From: Streptomyces sp. NBC_00154 | Lineage (GTDB): Bacteria; Actinomycetota; Actinomycetes; Streptomycetales; Streptomycetaceae | DNA: 64,000 nt | Direction: 5' to 3' | Assembly (NCBI RefSeq): GCF_026342835.1 | Contig: NZ_JAPEMI010000001.1 | Coordinates: 1,742,501-1,806,500, forward strand | The notes under the pieces: model-generated | What the model saw: the letters and a program-made list of their open reading frames with translations, nothing else | What the model was told of the DNA's origin: nothing | Databases searched by the model: none | Shown: positions 9,569 through 16,905 of the stretch, one piece after another | How the letters are laid out: every line of letters begins with the position of its first letter | Numbering within the stretch: position 1 is the stretch's first letter | Translations under genes and position numbers: made by a program

Positions 9569-10069
9569 ATGGACATATCGATCAGGGCCGTCGACCCCAG
9601 CGAACACCACCTTCTCGGCGAGATCACCGCATTCGCGTACCTCGACGACGGCCTGCTCGACCTCGGTGCCGACGACCCGTATCTCGAACGACTCCGCGAC
9701 GTGCCGCGCCGCGCCGCCGAGGCCGACGTGCTCGTCGCGGTCGGTGCCGACGGCCGGGTACTGGGCGGCGTGACATACGCACCGCCCGGCAACCCGTGGG
9801 CCGACATCGCCGGCCCCGACGAGGCCGAATTCCGGATGCTCGCCGTCGCGCCGGAGGCGCGTGGCCTCGGGGCGGGTGAGGCGCTCGTACGGGCCTGTAT
9901 CGACCGCGCACGGGGTACGGACGGCGTCGCGCGGCTCGCCCTGTCGACGCAGCCGGCCATGCTCGGGGCCCACCGCATCTACCGTCGACTGGGCTTCGTA
10001 CGGACTCCGGAGCGCGACTGGTATCCCATTCCAGGCCTCCAGCTGCTCACCTACAGCCTCACCCTGTGA
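9569..10069 (+). CDS. GNAT-family N-acetyltransferase
   Basis: A 166-aa protein with the GNAT fold. The acetyl-CoA binding motif is the segment MLAVAPEARGLGAGEALVRA (residues 91-110), with the R/Q-x-x-G-x-G/A pattern. RIYRRLGF and a C-terminal strand follow. The substrate is unknown. It stands alone between terminators. Confidence 0.85.
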   Translation: MDISIRAVDPSEHHLLGEITAFAYLDDGLLDLGADDPYLERLRDVPRRAAEADVLVAVGADGRVLGGVTYAPPGNPWADIAGPDEAEFRMLAVAPEARGLGAGEALVRACIDRARGTDGVARLALSTQPAMLGAHRIYRRLGFVRTPERDWYPIPGLQLLTYSLTL

Positions 10070-10084
10070 ACCGCGTACGACACA

Positions 10085-10122
10085 ACATGTGGGGGCCGTC
10101 TCATCGGGCGGCCCCCACATGT
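10085..10122 (+). terminator. hairpin between the GNAT gene and the B12 riboswitch
   Basis: The 13-bp arms acatgtgggggcc and ggcccccacatgt flank a 12-nt loop, 15 bp after the GNAT stop. No U run follows. It insulates the riboswitch leader from upstream transcription. Confidence 0.65.
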
Positions 10123-10133
10123 ATGCTCGTGCT

Positions 10134-10237
10134 CGCTGTCGCCGCAGGGAAATCCGGTGTGAATCCGGAACTGTCCCGCAACGGTGTGATCGGTGTACTT
10201 TTGCGCACCCTGTAAGTCCGAGGACCTGCCGACAGCG
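10134..10237 (+). ncRNA. cobalamin (B12) riboswitch controlling nrdAB
   Basis: The leader carries the conserved cobalamin aptamer core: cagggaaatccggtg, aatccggaactgtcccgca with cggt after it, and a B12 box agtccgaggacctgcc at 10215-10230. Closing arms cgctgtcg (10134-10141) and cgacagcg (10230-10237) form an 8-bp P1 stem. Known biology of Streptomyces nrdABS: B12 binding shuts off the class Ia reductase, because the B12-dependent class II enzyme then suffices. The following 150 nt hold further GC hairpins and a short T run (10318-10322, cttttcc), the likely expression platform. Confidence 0.95.
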
Positions 10238-10390
10238 CGTCCGGCTCGACCGATCCGGACGCCCAGACGTCCGGGCCTCGCGGATGGGCCGGTGGACGCC
10301 GCACGGAGTGCTGCCCTCTTTTCCGGGCCTGCCTCTGCCCGGCTGCCCCGCTCCCCGCCCGGCCCCGAGCCGAGCGAGGGAGAGCACCAC

Positions 10391-12787
10391 ATGACCATCG
10401 CGCCAGCCGATCCGGCTTCAGTCGCCGAGTCCACGGGAACCGCGAACGACGGACCCGGGACCGCACTGCTGCGGACCCTGACCGACCTCACCGTCGATCT
10501 GCCCGACACCGACCCCGGTCGCGTCGCCGCCGCCGCGCTGCGCGGCCGCAACGCCCGGTCGGACGAAGCAGAGTTGCGTTCGCTGGCCACCGAGGCCGCC
10601 GCGGGTCTGATCTCCGAGGACCCCGCCTACTCCCGGCTCGCCGCCCGCCTCCTCACCAGCACCATCGCGGACGAGGCGGCCGGTCAGGGCGCGGCGTCCT
10701 TCTCCGCCTCGGTCTCCGTCGGCCACCGCGAAGGTCTGATCGCGGACCGCACGGCCGCGTTCGTGGCGCTCCACGCGGCCCGGCTCGACGCGCTGGTCGA
10801 ACAGTCGCTCGCCGACGGCGCCGACGACCGGTTCGGCTACTTCGGGCTGCGGACGCTGCACAGCCGCTATCTGCTGCGCCACCCGCACACCCGTCAGGTC
10901 ATCGAGACGCCCCAGCACTTCATGCTGCGGGTCGCGGCCGGTCTCGCCGAGGACGACTCGGTGCGCGCAGTGGACGAGGTCGCCTCGCTGTACGGCCTGA
11001 TGAGCCGCCTCGACTACCTCCCGTCCTCCCCCACACTCTTCAACTCCGGCACCCGGCACCCGCAGATGTCCTCCTGCTATCTGCTGGACTCGCCGCTGGA
11101 CGAGCTCGACTCGATCTACGACCGCTACCACCAGGTGGCACGGCTCTCCAAGCACGCGGGCGGCATCGGTCTCTCGTACTCCCGGATCCGCGCCCGCGGT
11201 TCGCTGATCCGCGGCACCAACGGGCACTCCAACGGCATCGTGCCGTTCCTGAAGACACTCGACGCCTCGGTCGCCGCGGTGAACCAGGGCGGCCGCCGCA
11301 AGGGCGCCGCCGCCGTCTACCTGGAGACGTGGCACGCGGACATCGAGGAGTTCCTGGAGCTGCGCGACAACACCGGTGAGGACCAGCGGCGTACGCACAA
11401 CCTCAACCTGGCGCACTGGATCCCGGACGAGTTCATGCGCCGGGTCGACACGGACGGCGACTGGTCGCTGTTCTCGCCCGCCGACGTGCCCGAGCTGGTC
11501 GACCTGTGGGGCGACGAGTTCGACGCCGCGTACCGGGCCGCCGAGGCCAAGGGCCTGGCCCGCAAGTCGATGCCGGCGCGTGAGCTGTACGGCCGGATGA
11601 TGCGGACCCTCGCGCAGACCGGCCAGGGCTGGATGACCTTCAAGGACGCCTCCAACCGGACCGCGAACCAGACCGCCGAGCCGGGCCGCGTCGTCCACTC
11701 GTCGAACCTGTGCACCGAGATCCTCGAAGTCACCGACGACGGCGAGACGGCCGTCTGCAACCTCGGTTCGGTCAATCTCGGGGCGTTCGTGGCCGACGGT
11801 GGGATCGACTGGGAGCGGCTGGACTCCACCGTCCGTACCGCCGTGACGTTCCTCGACCGGGTCGTCGACATCAACTTCTACCCGACCGAGCAGGCCGGCC
11901 GGTCCAACGCCCGCTGGCGCCCGGTGGGTCTGGGCGCGATGGGACTCCAGGACGTCTTCTTCCAGCTGCGGCTGCCGTTCGACTCCCCCGAGGCCCGCGC
12001 GCTCTCCACGAAGATCTCCGAGCGGATCATGCTCGCCGCGTACGAGGCGTCCTGCGACCTCGCCGAGCGGTCCGGTCCGCTGCCCGCCTGGTCCGAAACG
12101 CGCGCCGCCCGCGGTGTGCTGCACCCCGACCACTACGCCACCGAGCTGACCTGGCCGGAGCGCTGGGAGGCGCTGCGCGCCCGGATCGCGAAGACCGGCA
12201 TGCGTAACTCGCTGCTGCTGGCGATCGCGCCGACCGCCACGATCGCCTCGATCGCCGGGGTGTACGAGTGCATCGAGCCGCAGGTCTCCAACCTCTTCAA
12301 GCGCGAGACGCTCAGCGGTGAGTTCCTCCAGGTCAACGCGTATCTGGTGGATGAGCTGAAGAAGCTCGGCGTGTGGGACGCGCGGACCCGTGAGGCGCTG
12401 CGCGAGGCGAGCGGCTCGGTGCAGGGGTTCGCCTGGATCCCGGAGGACGTACGGGCGTTGTACCGCACGGCGTGGGAGATCCCGCAGCGCGGACTGATCG
12501 ACATGGCGGCGGCGCGTACGCCGTTCCTCGACCAGAGCCAGTCACTGAACCTGTTCCTGGAGACGCCGACGATCGGCAAGCTCTCCTCGATGTACGCATA
12601 CGCCTGGAAGCAGGGGCTGAAGACGACGTACTACCTGCGCTCACGCCCGGCGACCCGGATCGCCCGCGCGGCATCCGGCCGGGCCACGGCCGCCGTCCCC
12701 ATTCCCGTACAGCAGGCAGCGGCTCCCGACGCGGACGCGATCGCCTGCTCCCTCGAAAACCCCGAGTCCTGCGAGGCCTGCCAGTAA
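10391..12787 (+). CDS. nrdA: class Ia ribonucleotide reductase, large subunit
   Basis: A 798-aa alpha subunit that reduces ribonucleotides to deoxyribonucleotides. Visible landmarks are SSPTLFNSGTRHPQMSSCYLL (first active-site Cys), VVHSSNLCTEIL with NLGSVNLGAF following (thiyl-radical Cys and active-site Asn/Glu), PTATIASIAGVYECIEP, and a C-terminal redox pair CEAC in SCEACQ. The N-terminal 100 residues do not look like a classical ATP-cone. The ATG at 10391 has GGGAG upstream. The frame is open further up, but that part is the riboswitch leader. The stop overlaps the nrdB start (TAATG). Confidence 0.95.
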   Translation: MTIAPADPASVAESTGTANDGPGTALLRTLTDLTVDLPDTDPGRVAAAALRGRNARSDEAELRSLATEAAAGLISEDPAYSRLAARLLTSTIADEAAGQGAASFSASVSVGHREGLIADRTAAFVALHAARLDALVEQSLADGADDRFGYFGLRTLHSRYLLRHPHTRQVIETPQHFMLRVAAGLAEDDSVRAVDEVASLYGLMSRLDYLPSSPTLFNSGTRHPQMSSCYLLDSPLDELDSIYDRYHQVARLSKHAGGIGLSYSRIRARGSLIRGTNGHSNGIVPFLKTLDASVAAVNQGGRRKGAAAVYLETWHADIEEFLELRDNTGEDQRRTHNLNLAHWIPDEFMRRVDTDGDWSLFSPADVPELVDLWGDEFDAAYRAAEAKGLARKSMPARELYGRMMRTLAQTGQGWMTFKDASNRTANQTAEPGRVVHSSNLCTEILEVTDDGETAVCNLGSVNLGAFVADGGIDWERLDSTVRTAVTFLDRVVDINFYPTEQAGRSNARWRPVGLGAMGLQDVFFQLRLPFDSPEARALSTKISERIMLAAYEASCDLAERSGPLPAWSETRAARGVLHPDHYATELTWPERWEALRARIAKTGMRNSLLLAIAPTATIASIAGVYECIEPQVSNLFKRETLSGEFLQVNAYLVDELKKLGVWDARTREALREASGSVQGFAWIPEDVRALYRTAWEIPQRGLIDMAAARTPFLDQSQSLNLFLETPTIGKLSSMYAYAWKQGLKTTYYLRSRPATRIARAASGRATAAVPIPVQQAAAPDADAIACSLENPESCEACQ

Positions 12788-13800
12788 TGAGCAACACCGA
12801 GAAGAACCTGCTCGACCCGGGCTTCGAACTGACCCTGCGGCCCATGCGCTACCCGGACTTCTACGAGCGCTACCGCGATGCGATCAAGAACACCTGGACG
12901 GTCGAGGAGGTCGACCTCCACTCCGACGTGGCCGACCTCGCCAAGCTGTCCCCCGGCGAACAGCACATGATCGGCCGGCTCGTCGCATTCTTCGCGACCG
13001 GCGACTCGATCGTGTCGAACAACCTCGTGCTGACGCTGTACAAGCACATCAACTCCCCCGAGGCGCGCCTGTATCTGTCGCGGCAGCTCTTCGAGGAGGC
13101 CGTGCACGTCCAGTTCTATCTGACGCTGCTCGACACGTATCTGCCCGACCCGGATGACCGCTCGGCAGCGTTCGACGCGGTCGAGGAGATCCCGTCCATC
13201 CGCGAGAAGGCGCAGTTCTGCTTCAAGTGGATGGACTCGGTGGAGAAGATCGAGCGGCTGGAGACGAAGGCCGACCGCCGTCGCTTCCTGCTGAACCTGA
13301 TCTGCTTCGCGGCGTGCATCGAGGGCCTGTTCTTCTACGGCGCGTTCGCGTACGTCTACTGGTTCCGCTCGCGCGGCCTGCTGCACGGTCTCGCCACAGG
13401 GACCAACTGGGTCTTCCGGGACGAGACGATGCATATGAACTTCGCGTTCGAGGTCGTGGACACCGTCCGCAAGGAGGAGCCCGACCTCTTCGACGACGAA
13501 CTCCAGCAGCAGGTCACCGACATGCTGAAGGAGGCCGTCGACGCGGAGCTGCAGTTCGGCCGTGACCTGTGCGGCGACGGCCTGCCGGGCATGAACACCG
13601 AGTCGATGCGCGAGTACCTGCAGTGCGTGGCCGACCAGCGGCTCGCCCGGCTCGGCTTCCCGACGGTCTACGGCTCCGAGAACCCGTTCTCGTTCATGGA
13701 GTTGCAGGGTGTTCAGGAGCTGACGAACTTCTTCGAGCGCCGCCCGTCGGCGTACCAGGTGGCGGTGGAGGGCTCGGTCGCCTTCGACGACGACTTCTAG
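12787..13800 (+). CDS. nrdB: class Ia ribonucleotide reductase, small (radical) subunit
   Basis: A 337-aa beta subunit carrying the di-iron/tyrosyl-radical centre. The ligands are in place: Asp73 in ATGDSIVSNN, then Glu104, His107 and the radical Tyr111 in FEEAVHVQFYL, a Glu in CIEGLFFYG, and Glu/His in VFRDETMHMNF. The C-terminal tail (EGSVAFDDDF) is the usual docking tail for NrdA. The start overlaps the nrdA stop by 1 bp. In S. coelicolor nrdS follows. Here an IS element separates the two. Confidence 0.95.
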   Translation: MSNTEKNLLDPGFELTLRPMRYPDFYERYRDAIKNTWTVEEVDLHSDVADLAKLSPGEQHMIGRLVAFFATGDSIVSNNLVLTLYKHINSPEARLYLSRQLFEEAVHVQFYLTLLDTYLPDPDDRSAAFDAVEEIPSIREKAQFCFKWMDSVEKIERLETKADRRRFLLNLICFAACIEGLFFYGAFAYVYWFRSRGLLHGLATGTNWVFRDETMHMNFAFEVVDTVRKEEPDLFDDELQQQVTDMLKEAVDAELQFGRDLCGDGLPGMNTESMREYLQCVADQRLARLGFPTVYGSENPFSFMELQGVQELTNFFERRPSAYQVAVEGSVAFDDDF

Positions 13801-13988
13801 ACCCTGGCACCGACCCTGGGATACGGGCGCCGCGTGGCCGTGACCGGCTGCGCGGCGCCTGCCGTTTCCGGGGGCTCCGCCCGCCGTTCACGCTCCGCGG
13901 CGCGCAGCTCACGGTCGATCCGGCGCTCCCGTGCGAGCCCGAAGAGTGCGGGCAGCAGGACGAGGGCGAAAAGTGCGGCTATGGCCCA
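13797..13988 (-). pseudogene. small membrane protein, 3' part, split by IS4 element
   Basis: Joining this piece to 15731-15757 after removing the IS and one copy of the target repeat restores an open frame of about 70 codons. It starts MNTFMNFLAIAALFALVLLP, has one membrane segment and then a basic, Arg/Glu-rich tail (RERRIDRELRAAERERR). The stop (TAG at 13797-13799) overlaps the end of nrdB on the opposite strand. In the present sequence the frame enters the IS inverted repeat and stops at TGA after MNTFMNFLAIAQCR. The function of the intact protein is unknown. Confidence 0.75.
13978..13985. repeat. target-site duplication, left copy
   Basis: GCTATGGC is repeated at 15726-15733 on the other side of the IS. 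Restoring a single copy rebuilds the small membrane-protein frame. Confidence 0.85.
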
Positions 13989-14116
13989 ATGCCGGTGAGT
14001 TAGCGCGTCGGTGCAGGTCAGGCACTTGATGGTGCGGGGTTTGGTTGGAAATATCCCCTGGTGACGTTGCGTGATCCGTCACTTCTGGTGACGTGTCGGC
14101 GGAGGCCGGGACACGG

Positions 14117-14181
14117 CAACGGAGTTCCCGGTAGGACAGAAGATCGACCAAGATCCGACTGTCCGCGAGGGAACTCCGTTG
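14117..14181 (+). promoter_or_regulatory. hairpin covering the transposase start codon
   Basis: The arms caacggagttccc (14117-14129) and gggaactccgttg (14169-14181) are perfectly complementary over 13 bp. An inner pair, ggacag/ctgtcc (14134-14139 with 14159-14164), extends the stem. The right arm ends in the TTG start codon. Such a structure would hide the start in transcripts that read in from outside, a control known from IS10 and IS50. Confidence 0.7.
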
Positions 14182-15693
14182 GGTACTCAGTGTGCCATCG
14201 TCCGCATGCCGTCTGCCATCACCGAGGGCAGCCAGGCCCCGTTGAACAGGCTGGTGGCCCCCACGGACCGGCGCTTTGGCGAGCACGTCCGTCTCGGCGT
14301 GTTGACCGAGGAGATCAGCCCTGAACTGGTTGACGAGGTCGTGGAGTTGACCGGCTGCGGCGAGCGTCGCCGCCGGTTGTTGCCCGCCCGGGCGGTGGTC
14401 TACTTCGTCCTGGCGTTGTGCCTGTTCAGCAGCTCCGACAGTGCCGGGCCGCCGGGATACCGGTCGGTCCTGCGCACGTTGACGGAGAAGCTGCGGCATC
14501 TGCCAGGCCTGTGTGTGCAGCGCTTGCCCACCAGTTCGGCCCTGACACGGGCCCGGCAGCGGCTGGGCGACAAGCCGCTGCAGGCGCTGTTCGAGCGGCG
14601 GTGCGGCACGCTGGCCACGACCGTCACTCCGGGCGCGTTCGCCTTCGGGCTGCGGCTGGTCGCCTGGGACGGCACCGCGCTGGATGTCCCCGACACCCCG
14701 GCAAACGCTGCTGAGTTCGGTTTCACCGGCAAGGGTGGTGTCAACCAGAGCGGACACCCGCAGGTCCGCCTGATGGCCCTGACCGAATGCGGCACCCACG
14801 CCCTGGTCGACGCGGCCTGCGACGCCGTGGCCAGGTTCAGCGAGCACAAGCTCGCCCGCCGGCTGCTGGCCTCCCTGCGAGGGGACATGCTGCTGCTGGC
14901 CGACCGCAACTTCGCCGGATACCAGCTGTGGGGCCTGGCCCGCGCCACCGGCGCCCACTTGGCCTGGCGGATCAAGAAGAACCTGGTCTTCGTGCCGCTG
15001 CGGGTGCTGTCCGACGGGTCCTACCTGTCCATCATGCGCACGCCCGCGGAGAACATCCGCCACGGTCAGGCCCGCGCGGCCGGACGCACCCTGACCGAGC
15101 CGCCCCGGGGACACCTGGTACGGATCATCGAGTACACCGTGACCATCCACCCACAGGCCGGCCCACCCCGCACCGAGACGTTCCGGCTGGTCACCAGCCT
15201 GCTGGACCACCGCCTCGCCCCGGCCCACCAGCTGGCGAGGGCATATCACCAGCGGTGGGAGATCGAAAACGGATTCGCGGAACTGAAGAACCGCCTGCGC
15301 GGCGCCGGATTCATCCTGCGCTCCAAGGCGCCCGAGCTGATCTACCAGGAGATCTACGCCCTTCTCACCGTCTACCAGGCACTATGCGCACTGCAGACGC
15401 GCGCGGCAGAACACGGCGGGACCGATCCTGACCGGATCTCCTTCACCGTCACGGTGCAGCTCGCCCGGCTGACCGTCGCCGCCCAGGCCGCAGCCGACGT
15501 CACCACACTGGCCGCCGCCCGCCGCGAAGCCACCACAGAGCTCTTGGCCGCCCTCCTCCCGCCCCGGCGCAACCGGCAGTGCCAGCGCATCAAGAAGCCG
15601 TCCAAGAACACCTTCGAGGTCAGAAAACGGGACCAGACCCGCACTCCCAGTAACGTCCGCTACACACTCAAAGTCACCAACCACCCCACCTGA
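14179..15693 (+). CDS. IS4-family DDE transposase
   Basis: A 504-aa transposase, full length. An N-terminal IS4-type domain (about residues 20-125) precedes the RNase-H-like catalytic core. Predicted catalytic residues are Asp164 in VAWDGTALDV, Asp242 in LLLADRNFAGY, and Glu363 within the IS4 signature Y(2)R(3)E(6)K (Tyr356, Arg359, Glu363, Lys370 in YHQRWEIENGFAELK). The TTG at 14179 is the first start. The ATG at 14206 is an alternative. No frameshift is seen, so the element is probably active. Confidence 0.93.
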   Translation: MGTQCAIVRMPSAITEGSQAPLNRLVAPTDRRFGEHVRLGVLTEEISPELVDEVVELTGCGERRRRLLPARAVVYFVLALCLFSSSDSAGPPGYRSVLRTLTEKLRHLPGLCVQRLPTSSALTRARQRLGDKPLQALFERRCGTLATTVTPGAFAFGLRLVAWDGTALDVPDTPANAAEFGFTGKGGVNQSGHPQVRLMALTECGTHALVDAACDAVARFSEHKLARRLLASLRGDMLLLADRNFAGYQLWGLARATGAHLAWRIKKNLVFVPLRVLSDGSYLSIMRTPAENIRHGQARAAGRTLTEPPRGHLVRIIEYTVTIHPQAGPPRTETFRLVTSLLDHRLAPAHQLARAYHQRWEIENGFAELKNRLRGAGFILRSKAPELIYQEIYALLTVYQALCALQTRAAEHGGTDPDRISFTVTVQLARLTVAAQAAADVTTLAAARREATTELLAALLPPRRNRQCQRIKKPSKNTFEVRKRDQTRTPSNVRYTLKVTNHPT

Positions 15694-15730
15694 CCTGCAC
15701 CGACGCGCTAACTCACCGGCATTGGGCTAT

Positions 15731-15757
15731 GGCCAGGAAGTTCATGAATGTGTTCAT
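15731..15757 (-). pseudogene. small membrane protein, 5' part (other side of the IS)
   Basis: This holds the start codon (ATG at 15757) and first codons (MNTFMNFLA) of the gene whose remainder lies at 13797-13988. An AGAGGC stretch just upstream could be the ribosome binding site. The IS inserted after about nine codons. Confidence 0.7.
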
Positions 15758-15793
15758 GCCTCTACTGTCGTCCGCGCAGCCGCATTCCGGCAG

Positions 15794-15833
15794 TGGCAGG
15801 ACTGCCACACAGCATCGAATTGCTGCCACACTG
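15794..15833. promoter_or_regulatory. possible operator upstream of nrdS
   Basis: The perfect palindrome TGGCAG-GA-CTGCCA (15794-15807) is followed by a second CTGCCACA copy (15823-15830). The direct repeats start 21 bp apart, about two DNA turns. TGGC-type motifs are typical of AraC regulators with a DJ-1 domain such as AdpA. Autoregulation by NrdS is inferred. Confidence 0.5.
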
Positions 15834-15838
15834 ACGTC

Positions 15839-16813
15839 ATGCTGAAGAATGTCGCCGCTCTCCTGCTGGACGAGGTCCACCCCTTCGAACTCGGCGTGCT
15901 GTGCGAGGTGTTCGGCCTCGACCGCAGCGACGAGGGTCTGCCGGTCCACGATTTCGCGGTGGTCTCCGCGGAAGGCCCGGTGCTGCAGACCCATGCCGGA
16001 TTCACCATCAGCACACCGCACGGACTCGACCGGCTGGAGGAGGCCGACCTGGTCGCCGTACCGGCCGGCAGCCACTTCATGGACCGGGAGTACCCCGAGG
16101 AGGTCCTGGACGCCCTGCGCCGCGCGGTGGACCGCGGGGCGCGCGTGCTGAGCGTCTGCTCCGGTGCGTACGTCCTCGGCGCGGCCGGGCTGCTGGACGG
16201 CCGCCGCTGCACCACCCACTGGCGCCACAGCACCGAGCTGGCCCGCCGCTTCCCGCGGGCCGTGGTCGAGCCCGATGTCCTGTACGTGGACGAGGGGCCG
16301 GTCATCACCTCGGCGGGCACCGCCGCCGGGATCGACGCCTGCCTGCATCTGGTCCGTCAGGCGCACGGCCCCGATGTCGCCAACGCCATCGCCCGCCGTA
16401 TGGTGGTGCCGCCGCACCGGGACGGCGGCCAGGCGCAGTACATCAAGCGCCCGCTGCCGCGCACCGCGTGCGACACGGTCGGCGGGACGCTCGCCTGGAT
16501 GGAGCGCCATCTCGACCAGGAGATGACCGTCGAGCAGCTCGCCGCCCAGGCGCACATGTCACCGCGCACGTTCGCGCGTCGCTTCCAGCAGGAGACCGGC
16601 ACCACCCCGTACCGCTGGCTGCTACGACAACGAGTCCTGCTGGCACAGCATTTGTTGGAGACCTCCGATGAAACGATGGACGTGATCGCCGGCCGGACCG
16701 GTTTCGGGAACGCCGCCGCGTTGCGTCATCAGTTCGTCAAGTCCCTCGGGACCACTCCGAATTCCTACCGCCGCACGTTTCGTGGCCCGATGTCCGTCTC
16801 CGAAGCCGCCTGA
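15839..16813 (+). CDS. nrdS: AraC-family regulator with DJ-1/PfpI domain (NrdS)
   Basis: A 324-aa protein. The N-terminal 190 residues form a DJ-1/PfpI (GATase1-like) domain with VLSVCSGAYVLGAAGLLDGR (nucleophile-elbow Cys) and TTHWRHS. The C-terminal 100 residues hold two AraC helix-turn-helix units (VEQLAAQAHMSPRTFARRFQ and VIAGRTGFGNAAALRHQF). The ATG at 15839 is chosen. The open frame upstream starts inside the IS and is not real. An AraC-like gene named nrdS follows nrdAB in S. coelicolor, which supports the name. Here the IS probably uncouples it from the B12-controlled transcript. Confidence 0.85.
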   Translation: MLKNVAALLLDEVHPFELGVLCEVFGLDRSDEGLPVHDFAVVSAEGPVLQTHAGFTISTPHGLDRLEEADLVAVPAGSHFMDREYPEEVLDALRRAVDRGARVLSVCSGAYVLGAAGLLDGRRCTTHWRHSTELARRFPRAVVEPDVLYVDEGPVITSAGTAAGIDACLHLVRQAHGPDVANAIARRMVVPPHRDGGQAQYIKRPLPRTACDTVGGTLAWMERHLDQEMTVEQLAAQAHMSPRTFARRFQQETGTTPYRWLLRQRVLLAQHLLETSDETMDVIAGRTGFGNAAALRHQFVKSLGTTPNSYRRTFRGPMSVSEAA

Positions 16814-16905
16814 TCCACATCAGGCCTGACCTCCGATCATTCGTCCAACCATTTTCCACATCAGTCCATGGACCACGGGCCCCGCCGCCCGCAAGGGTCG
16901 GGCGC

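Larger units (their letters stand above)
13986..15725 (+). mobile_element. complete IS4-family insertion sequence (about 1.74 kb)
   Basis: Perfect 37-bp terminal inverted repeats lie at 13986-14022 and 15689-15725, starting ccaatgccggtgagttagcg. They enclose one transposase gene. Direct repeats GCTATGGC (13978-13985 and 15726-15733) flank the element. The match can be read as 10 bp (GGCTATGGCC) if the ends are moved 1 bp inward. Both sizes occur in the IS4 family. The identical ends and intact target repeat suggest a recent insertion. Confidence 0.93.

Noticed and set aside
13909..15249. A 446-codon minus-strand frame within the IS
   Set aside because: It mirrors the transposase and has no family features. 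Only the short stretch outside the IS belongs to a real (broken) gene.
16840..16905. Palindrome tccatgga upstream of the GH20 gene as a possible dre site
   Set aside because: Only one half resembles the DasR consensus, so the match is too weak to claim.
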